Source: Sulfitobacter sp. DFL-14
GTDB lineage: Bacteria; Pseudomonadota; Alphaproteobacteria; Rhodobacterales; Rhodobacteraceae
Direction of reading: 5' to 3'
Length of the DNA stretch: 64,000 bases
NCBI RefSeq assembly: GCF_003335585.1
Contig: NZ_QBFD01000015.1
Coordinates: 660,122 to 724,121, forward strand
Shown: piece after piece, positions 1-8,667 of the stretch
Layout of the letters: each line of letters begins with the position of its first letter
Position numbering within the stretch: the stretch's first letter is position 1
Notes under the pieces: model-generated
The model's database searches: none
What the model was told of the DNA's origin: nothing
What the model saw: only the letters and a program-made list of their open reading frames with translations
Made by a program: the position numbers and the translations under genes

Positions 1-51
1 AGAACGCGTAACTTTGCCGACAGGAATTTGTCTGCGGCTTCACCTTTTTGA

Positions 52-86
52 AATTCCCCCCTATGACAGGGGGGAATTATTTTTTT
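52..86 (+). terminator. Rho-independent terminator or attenuator ahead of the first gene
   Basis: A perfect 10-bp stem (52-61 pairing with 69-78, a six-C run against a six-G run flanked by AATT) closes a 7-base loop and is followed by seven T residues at 80-86. This is a textbook intrinsic terminator. It ends only 24 bases before the ATG at 110. Either it closes a gene to the left and the next gene is read by read-through, or it acts as an attenuator in the leader of the polysaccharide locus. Confidence 0.85.
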
Positions 87-109
87 GCACTGAGCATTGA
101 GGTTTATCG

Positions 110-751
110 ATGGTTCGTTCGTTCAAGACGCCCTATACCCGCCCGCAACTGGGAGCTTATTTCAAAGGCGTGATGCAGTACCATTATCGCGATGTGATGT
201 GTAACAAGTCACCCTTGGACATCGCATTGTTCCTGCACCTGATCCATGCGGCCAAACCGGCAACCTATATCGAGATTGGCACCAAATTCGGCGGATCGGC
301 CCTGCTGATGCGCGACATTGCCAAGATGTACGACATGGACATGAAGATCGTCACCATTGACCGAAGCCCGCCCGAGGTGGACAGCCGGTTCGATGGCATC
401 CAGTTCGTGCAGGGCAATGTCATGGACATGGAAGGGACGTGGGCACGGAACAACCTGTTCGATCTGCCGCGGCCCTGGCTGATCTGCGAGGACAGCGCGC
501 ATACCTATGATGCCTGCATGGGCGTGCTCAGGTTCTTTCAAGAGCATCTGCACAAAGACGAATACCTGGTCATGGAGGATGGCATTCTGGCGGAGCTTGA
601 CCTGGGCGACAAGTTTGACGGAGGCCCCAGTCGCGCGCTGGAGGAATTCCTGGACAACAATCCCGGCGTTTACGAGATCGACACCAGCTATTGTGACATG
701 TTCGGGATCAACGCCACGACGAACCCGAACGGCTATCTGCGCAAGCTGTAA
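110..751 (+). CDS. CmcI/cephalosporin-hydroxylase-like SAM-dependent methyltransferase family protein
   Basis: The 213-residue protein looks like a class I Rossmann-fold protein of the cephalosporin hydroxylase (CmcI, PF04989) family. Seen: the nucleotide-binding strand-loop YIEIGTKFGGSA near residues 53-64, an acidic strand end TIDRSPP near 83-89, and the family-typical EDSAHTYDA segment near 128-136. Despite the name, members in polysaccharide loci are generally thought to be sugar O-methyltransferases, so a tailoring role is inferred. The ATG is preceded by GAGG at 99-102 with 7-base spacing. It lies 21 bases before the FkbH-like gene and is probably cotranscribed with it. The exact substrate cannot be read from sequence. 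Confidence 0.75.
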   Translation: MVRSFKTPYTRPQLGAYFKGVMQYHYRDVMCNKSPLDIALFLHLIHAAKPATYIEIGTKFGGSALLMRDIAKMYDMDMKIVTIDRSPPEVDSRFDGIQFVQGNVMDMEGTWARNNLFDLPRPWLICEDSAHTYDACMGVLRFFQEHLHKDEYLVMEDGILAELDLGDKFDGGPSRALEEFLDNNPGVYEIDTSYCDMFGINATTNPNGYLRKL

Positions 752-772
752 GCGAGACTTGGAAAAACTGCC

Positions 773-2539
773 ATGACGACACCGGAATTCTCCGAAAACA
801 TCAGGTTGATCATCTGGGACCTGGACGAAACCTTTTGGGACGGGACGTTGACCGAGGGCGGCATCTCCTATCGCGACGATCATCATCAGCTGGTTATTGA
901 TCTGGCCAAGCGCGGCATAATGAGCGCGATCTGTTCGAAGAACGAACATGAACGGATCGAGGCGTTGCTGAAGGAAAAGGGGCTGTGGGACTATTTTATC
1001 TTCCCCAGCATCGACTGGACGCCGAAAGGCCCCCGGATCAAGGCGATGCTTGAAACCATCGGGTTGCGGGCCGCATCGACCCTGTTCCTGGACGACAATG
1101 CGATGAACCTTGCCCAGGCCGAACATGTTAATCCGGGTCTGAACTGTGCCTTGCCGGACGTCATTCAGCAGTTGCGGGGCGCACCGCAACTGCGGGGCAA
1201 GGATGACAGCGGCCTGACCCGCCTGGCGCAGTACAAGGTCACCGAGAAAAAGGCCGAAGCCGCAAAGGTCACCGGCGGCGACACCGCGGCCTTTCTGCGG
1301 CAGTCCAACGTAAAGGTCTTTATCGAATACGACGTTGAAGCGCATCTTGACCGGGCCGTGGAGCTGGTCAACCGCACGAACCAGCTGAATTTCACCAAGA
1401 ACCGGCTGCCCGACGATCCTGAGGTGGCCAAGCAAGAGCTGAGCAAGAGGCTGGCGCATAACACGACCGATGCGGCATTGATCCGTGTGCGTGACGATTT
1501 CGGCGATTACGGTTTTGTGGGATTCTACATGACGAAGCGGGTGAACAATTCACGGACGCTGGAACATTTCTGTTTTTCTTGCCGCACACTGAACATGTAC
1601 ATCGAACACTGGGTTTATGCATTCCTCGGCCGTCCGCGCCTGACCGTGGAAGGCGAGGTCCTGTCAGATGTCCATAATCCCGATATCGACGTGGACTGGA
1701 TCACCCCCGCCAACATCGAAGACATGGACGCACCCAGTGCAGGCGCTGATCTGAGGTTCGATCACATTTTTGCGCGGGGCGGCTGTGATCTGGCGAGCCT
1801 GATGCATTACTTCACGCTGCATGCCGACAAGATCGTGGAAGAATTCAACGAACCCAGGAATGGACAAATGTTCCGTCGCGATCATTCGGCGTTCCTGATG
1901 CCGGCGCTAGAGGGCGGGCTGACCCCTGCCCAGATCGACGCGGCCGCCGACCTTGGTTACATGCCAGAGGACTTTCACAGTGACTTGCCGGACCTTGGCA
2001 CGGGCCATGGGCTTTACTTCCTGAGCTTCTGGGCCGATGCGGATCTCCCCATTTACCGGCATCGTAAAACTGATTTGCGTGTGCCCTATTGGCTGATAGG
2101 TGCCCAGAACCACAACCTTATCGACCGTGCCGACCTGCGCGCCACCATCGCGAAGACCGATCTTCATAAGGAACGTCTGGAGGTTCTGTGCCGGGACTAT
2201 GAGTATGAGGGACTCATGTCTCAGTCAGAGATGGAGCAGCGGTATGCAGCGGTACTTGACCGCCTTCCCGCAACGGCCGAGGTGGTGATGATCCTTGCGG
2301 CTGAGCGTGGTCCCCTGCATTTCAAGGACCCGAACAAGCCGTCACATCCATTTCATCAACGATTGAACACGGCGCTTAGAAATGTGGCACAGGGTCGGAC
2401 AAACGTCATGTTGCTGGACCCGGCGGCGCTGATTGACGGTGCTGAGGATATGATCGACCTCAACCACTTCAAACGCGATGTCTATCATCGTATGTACCGC
2501 GCCATATTGGACCGCTTCACAAATGCCAAAGCTGCCTGA
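773..2539 (+). CDS. FkbH-like HAD-IIIC protein with C-terminal extension
   Basis: A 588-residue protein. The N-terminus is a HAD-superfamily subfamily IIIC domain: motif I DLDET (residues 16-20), CSKN (54-57), a PKG lysine near 85, and FLDDN (105-109). Residues about 170-290 resemble the GNAT-like half of FkbH proteins (the VNRTNQLNFTKNRL-type segment). FkbH proteins load glyceryl or similar acyl groups onto carriers in polyketide pathways and also occur in glycan loci. The last roughly 250 residues have no domain I recognise firmly. They end in a DLNHF...YHRMY segment reminiscent of the catalytic end of SGNH hydrolases, so an esterase or acyltransferase role is possible. Placed between a CmcI-like protein and a sulfotransferase, it may add a non-sugar substituent to the exported glycan. 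Confidence 0.75.
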   Translation: MTTPEFSENIRLIIWDLDETFWDGTLTEGGISYRDDHHQLVIDLAKRGIMSAICSKNEHERIEALLKEKGLWDYFIFPSIDWTPKGPRIKAMLETIGLRAASTLFLDDNAMNLAQAEHVNPGLNCALPDVIQQLRGAPQLRGKDDSGLTRLAQYKVTEKKAEAAKVTGGDTAAFLRQSNVKVFIEYDVEAHLDRAVELVNRTNQLNFTKNRLPDDPEVAKQELSKRLAHNTTDAALIRVRDDFGDYGFVGFYMTKRVNNSRTLEHFCFSCRTLNMYIEHWVYAFLGRPRLTVEGEVLSDVHNPDIDVDWITPANIEDMDAPSAGADLRFDHIFARGGCDLASLMHYFTLHADKIVEEFNEPRNGQMFRRDHSAFLMPALEGGLTPAQIDAAADLGYMPEDFHSDLPDLGTGHGLYFLSFWADADLPIYRHRKTDLRVPYWLIGAQNHNLIDRADLRATIAKTDLHKERLEVLCRDYEYEGLMSQSEMEQRYAAVLDRLPATAEVVMILAAERGPLHFKDPNKPSHPFHQRLNTALRNVAQGRTNVMLLDPAALIDGAEDMIDLNHFKRDVYHRMYRAILDRFTNAKAA

Positions 2540-2573
2540 GCAGCCAAGAAGACTTCAGATCGGAAATCGACCA

Positions 2574-3431
2574 ATGCCCAAGACCTTCAACAATCTCTTT
2601 CTGAGCATCGGTGCCATGAAAGCCGGGACAACCTGGCTTTATGCGGTTCTGGCACAGCACCCTGCGCTCCACTTTGCGCTGGAGAAAGAGATTCACTATT
2701 TCTACCACAAGTATGTCGACAAGAACATGCTGAGCGAAAAGTACCGGCTGGCAGAAGCAAAGAACCGGTACCTGATGCGGTATGACCCGGAAAAGGCGAA
2801 CATTGATGCGATCCAGAAAAACCTGCATTGGATCAGCGCCTATCTGAACCGGCCGGTGGATGATTTTTGGTATCGTAACCTGTTCCAGATGCGCGATCGC
2901 GAGATTTACGCCTGCGACTTCTCGAACCTCAATGCCCAGCTCCCGGTGGAGGCATGGCCGCAAATTTCAGCCAAGTGCAACAATCTCAGGGTGCTTTATA
3001 CCATGCGCGACCCGATCAAAAGATTGTGGAGCCATACCAAATTTCACCTTCAGATCACCGGTGCTGTGGACAACCTGAACACCTGGGGCCCTGATCAGTT
3101 CGACGAATTCGTGCGCCGTCCGCACATCTGGCGAAACGCCGAATACGGTCAGGTCCTGCGCACGATGCGCGAGGGGCTGGACCCAAAACAGCGAAAAGTC
3201 ATCTTTTACGAGGACATCCACGCGGACCAGCGCGGCATGTTGCGGCAAATTGAAGAGTTTCTGGGCCTTCCGGCCTTCAATTACTCGCAGGCGATCCTCG
3301 ACCGTCGGTTTACCGAAAGCGTCAAACACGAGATGCCGGCATTCTTCCCCGAGCTGTTTGCAGACGATATCAAGCGCATACGCTCGGAAATTGAAGCTGA
3401 AGGGTTTACCCTGCCTGCAAAATGGGGCTGA
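2574..3431 (+). CDS. PAPS-dependent sulfotransferase
   Basis: About 285 residues from the chosen ATG. The 5'-phosphosulfate loop GAMKAGTTWL is at residues 13-22, and the 3'-phosphate-binding segment RDPIKRLWSH is at 145-154. Both are hallmarks of the Sulfotransfer_1/3 family, which moves sulfate from PAPS to hydroxyl or amino groups. An in-frame ATG at 2478 would run 62 bases into the upstream gene and add 32 unconserved residues, so 2574 is preferred; the ribosome-binding site there is weak. It lies in the capsule-type locus next to other tailoring genes, so a glycan acceptor is the best inference, though a lipid or peptide acceptor cannot be excluded. Confidence 0.85.
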   Translation: MPKTFNNLFLSIGAMKAGTTWLYAVLAQHPALHFALEKEIHYFYHKYVDKNMLSEKYRLAEAKNRYLMRYDPEKANIDAIQKNLHWISAYLNRPVDDFWYRNLFQMRDREIYACDFSNLNAQLPVEAWPQISAKCNNLRVLYTMRDPIKRLWSHTKFHLQITGAVDNLNTWGPDQFDEFVRRPHIWRNAEYGQVLRTMREGLDPKQRKVIFYEDIHADQRGMLRQIEEFLGLPAFNYSQAILDRRFTESVKHEMPAFFPELFADDIKRIRSEIEAEGFTLPAKWG

Positions 3432-3432
3432 C

Positions 3433-3453
3433 AGCCCCTCACCTTGCGGGGTT
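3433..3453. terminator. Weak hairpin between convergent genes
   Basis: AGCCCC (3433-3438) pairs with GGGGTT (3448-3453), one G-T pair included, over a 9-base loop just after the sulfotransferase stop, followed by a T-rich stretch. It overlaps the stop codon of the convergent kpsM. It could end plus-strand transcription, but the stem is short. Confidence 0.35.
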
Positions 3454-4255
3454 ATTTATCCATCATTTCGCGGTGGTAGCGCCGGAGCAGAAAAAGTCCT
3501 GCCATCAGCGTGACCAAGCCGATCAATATCGGATAACCGATTGAAACATAGTTCGGATGATAGAACGGATAATATCCGTCTCGCATCATGCCGATGATAT
3601 GGATGAGAGGATTGTACCAAAGATAGTTGGCGTATTGCTCTGGAACACTCTCAAACAAGAAGAAAACGCATGAGATGATAAAAAGCGGACGGTTCAGGAT
3701 CGACCAGGCCGTCTGCCAGATCGGGTATGAGAGAACCAGAAAGGCATTCAACGTACCGATCCCGGTCGCCAAGAATACCAGCATGGTGTAAGCGGTGACG
3801 ATCTTGGTAAAATCAAAGGTCGTGGATACGTTGGAGATCGACAGGATAAATATCACGACGATGCTCTGCACTGACAGAAGCGTGATCAGGCCGAGAAGCA
3901 GCCTCGCAATGAGCGCATCGATGAAAGTCACCCTGGGATAGGCCAGCAGTGCCTGACTGAATTTTATTGATTGGGCCAGCTTTCCCGACAAATCCATATA
4001 CATCAAAAGCGGCAAGATGCCCGTGGCGTAGAAAAGGGAAAAAACAGTTCCCAGCGGCGGCGATTTGAAGCCAATGGAGAAAATGAGAGTCAGCAGTGCG
4101 ATACCTGCCGCGGGTTCAAGAACGGCCCAGACATACCCGCCGGGTGAACGCCCGTAGGTGGTTGCAATTTCGCGAAGGATCAACGCCATGATCGCCCTGA
4201 AGGACGCAAAAGACGTTCGTTGTTCACGCAGAGTGGCTGTTTGTTCTGTCGACAT
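3452..4255 (-). CDS. kpsM: Capsule polysaccharide ABC transporter permease (KpsM/Wzm type)
   Basis: A 267-residue integral membrane protein of the ABC-2 polysaccharide-export family. It has about six hydrophobic segments, and its N-terminal cytoplasmic stretch LILREIATTYGRSPGGYVWAVLEP is the conserved entry to the first helix in KpsM/BexB/CtrC proteins. It should pair with the KpsT ATPase at 5822-6490 to move a lipid-linked capsule-type glycan across the inner membrane. The ATG has a strong AGGAGGG site upstream on the minus strand. Oddly it is transcribed away from kpsE-kpsT, with a 90-base shared promoter region, whereas kpsM and kpsT usually sit in one operon. Confidence 0.9.
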   Translation of the reverse strand: MSTEQTATLREQRTSFASFRAIMALILREIATTYGRSPGGYVWAVLEPAAGIALLTLIFSIGFKSPPLGTVFSLFYATGILPLLMYMDLSGKLAQSIKFSQALLAYPRVTFIDALIARLLLGLITLLSVQSIVVIFILSISNVSTTFDFTKIVTAYTMLVFLATGIGTLNAFLVLSYPIWQTAWSILNRPLFIISCVFFLFESVPEQYANYLWYNPLIHIIGMMRDGYYPFYHPNYVSIGYPILIGLVTLMAGLFLLRRYHREMMDK

Positions 4256-4345
4256 CGGGCCATCCCTCCTGTCTGGATACCACCTGCGTTCTGATGTAAC
4301 GGTACGCGAGATAAGGCAAGTTCTTTAGACAGAAAAGACATCTCA

Positions 4346-5812
4346 ATGGCTGAACCCAAAGCGCAAACTCCCAAGCCGGCCGGAAATGCTCAGCCGAAAA
4401 CGCCGAACGAAACATCGGCAAAGGCTGACAACCAAGCGGGCCAGCCCGCGGCCAAGCCCGCACCGGAAGCCGCGAAACCGGCAGCAGCCGGAACAGACCC
4501 GAAACCGGCGACTCCAGCACCTGCGGCCAAACCGGCCGGAAACGCTCAGCCGAAGCCGCAAAATCCTGCACCCGCGGCCAAACCGGCAGCCCCAAAACCG
4601 GCAGCCGGGGCCAAGGTTGATTCTGATCTGGCGGAGCCCGCGCCGCCGCGCCAGCAGCCCGGAGAGGCCAAGATCCCTGTTGGCAGGACTGCGATTCCCG
4701 CGAAAACCAAGGGGCGCCACGTCTTTTTGCTGTCTTCCTTTGTGTTTGTCGTACTTGTGCCCGCGTTTTTCACGGCTTTCTACCTGTGGACCCGGGCAGC
4801 AGATCAATATGCGTCCGACGTGGGGTTTTCTGTCCGGACGGAGGAAAAGAGTTCGGCAATCGAACTTCTGGGCGGCATAACGGAATTGTCCGGCTCCAGT
4901 TCATCAGACACGGATATTCTATACGCGTTCCTGTCCAGTCAGGAACTGGTCCGCAAGGTCAATGCCAAAGTGGATCTGCGCGCGATCTGGTCCCGCGTCG
5001 ATATAGAACAGGACCCGTTCTTTGCCTTTGATCCGTCGGGAACGATTGAGGATCTTCAGGATCATTGGGATCGGATGATTTCGATCGTGTATGACAGCGG
5101 AACAGGTCTGATCGACCTGGAAGTTCTGGCCTTTGATCCTGTAGATGCGCAGAAAATCGCGCAGGCCATTCTTGAGGAATGTGATTCCATGATCAATGCG
5201 CTTTCCAGCATCGCGCGGCAGGATTCCATCAAGTACACGCTGGAAGAACTGGAAAACGCGGTCGAAAGGCTGAAGAACGCGCGCCGGACGCTGACGGAAT
5301 TCCGCAACAGAACCCAGATTGTGGACCCCAGCATCGACACGCAGAACCAGATGGGTCTGCTCGTTACCCTGCAGCAACAACTGGCTGATTCGCTGATCGA
5401 ATACGATCTGCTGCAAGACACCACGCGGGAAAACGACCCGCGCGTAACACAGGCCGAACGCCGGATTGAAGTGATCAATGCCCGCATCGCATCAGAGCGG
5501 CGCAAGCTGGGGCTCGGTGAAAATGGCGGCAGCGGCGAAGCTTTTGCCAACCTTGTCGGCGAATACGAGGGTCTGATTGTGGACCGCGAGTTTGCCGAAC
5601 AGGCCTATACGGCTGCTCTGGCTGCGCATGACGGGGCACTGGCAGAAGTCCGCAAGCAAAGCCGATATCTTGCAGCGCATGTAAAACCGACATTGGCAGA
5701 AAAGTCCGAACACCCCAAACGGATCAAGATCATGTTGTTCCTGCTGCTGTTCAGCTTCTTCGTATGGTCGATCCTGTGCCTGGTCTTCTACAGCTTGCGG
5801 GATCGCAAGTAG
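4346..5812 (+). CDS. kpsE: Capsule export inner-membrane/periplasmic protein (KpsE/CtrB/BexC type)
   Basis: A 488-residue polysaccharide co-polymerase-like adaptor. Residues 1-120 are an alanine/proline/lysine-rich cytoplasmic tail. A first transmembrane helix lies near 125-150 (VFLLSSFVFVVLVPAFF). A large periplasmic region with a long coiled-coil-prone stretch runs from about 280 to 440, and a second helix near 462-483 (MLFLLLFSFFVWSILCLVFY) ends in a short basic tail. This two-helix topology is that of KpsE-family proteins, which link the KpsMT pump to an outer-membrane KpsD/Wza channel. No kpsD, kpsC or kpsS gene lies in this window. The repetitive PAAKPA-type N-terminus is longer than usual. 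kpsT follows after 9 bases. Confidence 0.88.
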   Translation: MAEPKAQTPKPAGNAQPKTPNETSAKADNQAGQPAAKPAPEAAKPAAAGTDPKPATPAPAAKPAGNAQPKPQNPAPAAKPAAPKPAAGAKVDSDLAEPAPPRQQPGEAKIPVGRTAIPAKTKGRHVFLLSSFVFVVLVPAFFTAFYLWTRAADQYASDVGFSVRTEEKSSAIELLGGITELSGSSSSDTDILYAFLSSQELVRKVNAKVDLRAIWSRVDIEQDPFFAFDPSGTIEDLQDHWDRMISIVYDSGTGLIDLEVLAFDPVDAQKIAQAILEECDSMINALSSIARQDSIKYTLEELENAVERLKNARRTLTEFRNRTQIVDPSIDTQNQMGLLVTLQQQLADSLIEYDLLQDTTRENDPRVTQAERRIEVINARIASERRKLGLGENGGSGEAFANLVGEYEGLIVDREFAEQAYTAALAAHDGALAEVRKQSRYLAAHVKPTLAEKSEHPKRIKIMLFLLLFSFFVWSILCLVFYSLRDRK

Positions 5813-5821
5813 GAGCGTCCG

Positions 5822-6490
5822 ATGATCCAGCTGGATAACCTGACCAAGTATTTTCGGACGCGAAGTGGATATCAAACGATTGTCGAGAACCTGACGGCAA
5901 CATTTCCGACAGGGGCGTCCGTGGCCTTGTTGGGCCGCAACGGTGCGGGCAAGAGCACACTGCTGAAGCTCATTGCCGGGACGATCCGGCCGACATCGGG
6001 CCGGGTACTCTCGACGGGAAGCATCTCATATCCTGTTGGCTTTGCCGGGTCATTTCACCCTGATCTGACTGGTGCGCAGAACACGCGTTTTGTCGCGCGG
6101 CTGTACGGGTACGACACGGACAGCCTGCTTGAGTTTGTGACTGAATTTGCGGAACTGGGCGGCCATATGCACATGCCCTTGCGGACCTATTCCTCCGGTA
6201 TGCGCGCGCGCCTGTCTTTCGGGGTCTCCATGGGGATTCCGTTCGATACCTATCTGGTGGATGAAGTGACGGCCGTTGGCGATGGTGCCTTTCGCGCAAA
6301 ATCGGCAGCAGTTTTTGATGATCGCATGGAAAGATCCGGTGCCATCGTGGTGACCCACTCACCCCCGATGGTCCGCCGAATGTGCAACAAGGCTGCTGTT
6401 CTCGAAAACGGGGAACTCCAGTTTTTCGACGATATCGAAGAGGCGCTGGAGTTGCACGAAATTCAGATGAAGCAGCCGCCAAACCGGTAA
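5822..6490 (+). CDS. kpsT: Capsule polysaccharide ABC transporter ATP-binding protein (KpsT type)
   Basis: A 222-residue ABC ATPase of the KpsT/BexA/CtrD type. The Walker A motif GRNGAGKST is at residues 38-46, the signature YSSGMRARLSFG at 123-134, Walker B YLVDEV at 144-149, and the H-loop VVTHS near 177-181. It should power the KpsM permease. The Walker B glutamate and the short length match the capsule rather than the O-antigen (Wzt with C-terminal domain) class. The gene directly follows kpsE, and its TAA touches the stop codon of the convergent glycosyltransferase with no base between them. Confidence 0.92.
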   Translation: MIQLDNLTKYFRTRSGYQTIVENLTATFPTGASVALLGRNGAGKSTLLKLIAGTIRPTSGRVLSTGSISYPVGFAGSFHPDLTGAQNTRFVARLYGYDTDSLLEFVTEFAELGGHMHMPLRTYSSGMRARLSFGVSMGIPFDTYLVDEVTAVGDGAFRAKSAAVFDDRMERSGAIVVTHSPPMVRRMCNKAAVLENGELQFFDDIEEALELHEIQMKQPPNR

Positions 6491-7636
6491 TCAGTTTGCC
6501 AAGAGCCTGTGCAGCAGAGCCCGAGCCCGTTCATCAAAGACGTCTGGTGACCATTCGCGGTGCCAGACCGTTCTGATCTGCTGCCGCAGCGCGCGGTCGG
6601 CAGCACGCGCATTGTGAAGAAACTCACTTACCTGTTTGCCAGATGTTTCCAGATCGGAAGGGTCAATCTTGATGCCCATCGGATGCCTGTCGACCAGCGC
6701 ATCTGCACCTTCGAAGTCGGCCAAGACGATGGGCAGCCCGGCCTCAAATGCCTCAAGTGTTCCGATGGGTGTTCCTTCGTAGCGCGATGTCAGCAGATAT
6801 GCGTCTGCGGCCCTCAGCAGCGGGCGAACATCCTGCACCGGACCGATGCAATAGATCCGGGCGCATGTGGCTGCGGGGACAAGCCCGGCGATTTCGGCCT
6901 GGAACCTTTCCGTATCCGTTCCCGTACCGCACAGCATCAGATGGGTGTTCTCTGGCAGATGGTTCATGAGCCGCACAGCACATGCGTAGTTCTTTTGTCG
7001 GCCAGCACGTCCGGTCATCACGAGGGTGGGGTCCTTCGGGCGGGTGAATGGGGGCAATTCACCCAGGTCGGAACAATTGGGCAGAACGTGAATGCCATGC
7101 CGCGCCAGGTGACTTGCCCCGATCATTTCCCGTGCGCGATCCGCCATGTCCTGGGACAGGAATATGATATTGGTTGGCGGGCATGTCCGCATCAGGGCCT
7201 TTTCCAGCGTCAGGGACAGAAAGCTGGCGTAGGGTTTGTGCCCCTTTCCATAGGGCAATCCGTGAATGGTGAATGCGGTCGCACCCTTTGGCCGCCAAAG
7301 CCGCAGCGCCAATGCCATCCGCCCCATCAGAGAGGGAAACCGAGGGTGAATCCAGGACAGATCGGCCTGTGATCCGCGCAGAAATGCCAGAAAGCCCCGC
7401 CAGCCGCGCCACATATGTCCCAGCGACAACCTGCTGCTGAGACCGCTCAATGTGATGTGGCGGGTGCCCAGTTCTGCCAGCGTATCGTAACCGCCATGGT
7501 TGATGTCGCTGACCACCGTCACGTCCGCAATGCCGTCAAACGCTTTGGCGAGGTGGCAGATATGACGCGGCACGCCGGATGGAATGCCTTCTCCTCCGAC
7601 GAGAAGCACCTTTGGAAATGGATCAGATCCGGCCAA
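6491..7636 (-). CDS. Glycosyltransferase, GT-B fold (GT4-like)
   Basis: A 381-residue GT-B enzyme. The N-terminal acceptor half opens with the typical glycine loop (VLLVGGEGIPSGVPRH, residues 10-25). The C-terminal donor half carries the VMTGRAGRQKNY strand and the EAFEAGLPIVLADF segment, which is the E-x7-E-like GT4 signature region. It transfers a nucleotide-activated sugar to a growing glycan; donor and linkage are not predictable. The start at 7636 is a TTG that overlaps the upstream GT2 gene by 14 bases, implying translational coupling. It forms a two-gene minus-strand unit with that GT2. Confidence 0.82.
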   Translation of the reverse strand: MAGSDPFPKVLLVGGEGIPSGVPRHICHLAKAFDGIADVTVVSDINHGGYDTLAELGTRHITLSGLSSRLSLGHMWRGWRGFLAFLRGSQADLSWIHPRFPSLMGRMALALRLWRPKGATAFTIHGLPYGKGHKPYASFLSLTLEKALMRTCPPTNIIFLSQDMADRAREMIGASHLARHGIHVLPNCSDLGELPPFTRPKDPTLVMTGRAGRQKNYACAVRLMNHLPENTHLMLCGTGTDTERFQAEIAGLVPAATCARIYCIGPVQDVRPLLRAADAYLLTSRYEGTPIGTLEAFEAGLPIVLADFEGADALVDRHPMGIKIDPSDLETSGKQVSEFLHNARAADRALRQQIRTVWHREWSPDVFDERARALLHRLLAN

Positions 7637-8570
7637 GTGTTGCGGCCCCCCAAAAGCCGATGTTGCCCAGAACAGTTTGCCGGAAGGGCCCGATGCGGCG
7701 CAAACCCGTCAGCCGGGGCATGAACGGCGCGCCGCGCGCAGCAGAGAATTCATCGAGGATTTGCCGGTTCTCCTCTGTCAGCAAGCTGCGCGCCTGATCC
7801 AGCGCGACGATATTGCTTTGCAACCGGTCAGAGAAGGCACCGCGCAGAACGGCCAGTTTGCGCTTGGCCTGTTGTGCCAGGCTGTGGCCTGCACCGATCA
7901 CGTTGGCTTCATGCTGCCGGTACAGCAGGCAGGGAGGCCCGTTGTCAAAGATGACCTGGCCCCCGGCGCCGGTGATCAGAAGGTAGAGCCACCAGTCATG
8001 GGCAAAAACGCGTTCCGTCATCTGCGCAGCGTCGCGGGCAAGACGCGCTGCCGCGGGATTGAGCAGGATCGCATTTCCCGAAGCAACGTTTTCGATCAGG
8101 GCATTGCGAAAACAACATGACCTTTCGATCAGGGGCGAGGGATGTCGTTGATCCGTTTCGGGCCGCCAATACCATCTGCGCGCGGCATAAAGCGTCGGAA
8201 TCTCGCCGCTGTCCTGCAATGCTGCCATCCCGCGCGCCAATTTGTCCGGCATCCAGATGTCATCCTGATCGGCAAATCCGACATGGTTTGGATCGTCGGG
8301 AAGATCGCGTATCAACTGCATGAAATTGGCGGAAAACCCCTGTTCAGGGCCTGCTTTGACAACCACCTGTCCGGGGTGTTTGGCGGCAAAGTTCTTCAGA
8401 ACCGATGGCGTATCGTCGGTCGAGCCATCGTCACTGAAGATCACGTGCCAATGCGGGTAGCTCTGTTCGGAGATGCTGCCGAGTTGTTCAGGCAGAAAGG
8501 CGGCACCGTTGTGAACACCCATCAACAGGGTCACATCCTTGGAAGGCAGGAGGTTATCGGGGGGCGTCAT
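7623..8570 (-). CDS. Family 2 glycosyltransferase
   Basis: A 315-residue GT-A enzyme. The N-terminal VTLLMGVHNGAAFLPEQL (about residues 14-31) and FSDDGSTDDT (45-54) are the classic GT2 nucleotide-sugar-binding start. ADQDDIW near 99-105 supplies the metal-binding acidic motif. The closest familiar class is rhamnosyl-type GT2 enzymes, so use of the dTDP-rhamnose made by the rfb genes here is plausible but inferred. It starts at an ATG and shares a roughly 100-base divergent intergenic region with the next glycosyltransferase. Confidence 0.87.
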   Translation of the reverse strand: MTPPDNLLPSKDVTLLMGVHNGAAFLPEQLGSISEQSYPHWHVIFSDDGSTDDTPSVLKNFAAKHPGQVVVKAGPEQGFSANFMQLIRDLPDDPNHVGFADQDDIWMPDKLARGMAALQDSGEIPTLYAARRWYWRPETDQRHPSPLIERSCCFRNALIENVASGNAILLNPAAARLARDAAQMTERVFAHDWWLYLLITGAGGQVIFDNGPPCLLYRQHEANVIGAGHSLAQQAKRKLAVLRGAFSDRLQSNIVALDQARSLLTEENRQILDEFSAARGAPFMPRLTGLRRIGPFRQTVLGNIGFWGAATLGRI

Positions 8571-8667
8571 GTGGTATGTCCGTCCATTCCAGGGCCACGA
8601 ATGGTGTAGATATTCGGGCTGAACTAGACTATCCGTGCCGCGGCGGAAAGCTCAAGGGAACACTTTT

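Noticed and set aside
209-1459. 416-codon minus-strand frame over the first two genes
   Set aside because: Antisense artefact of codon bias; both plus-strand genes carry family motifs.
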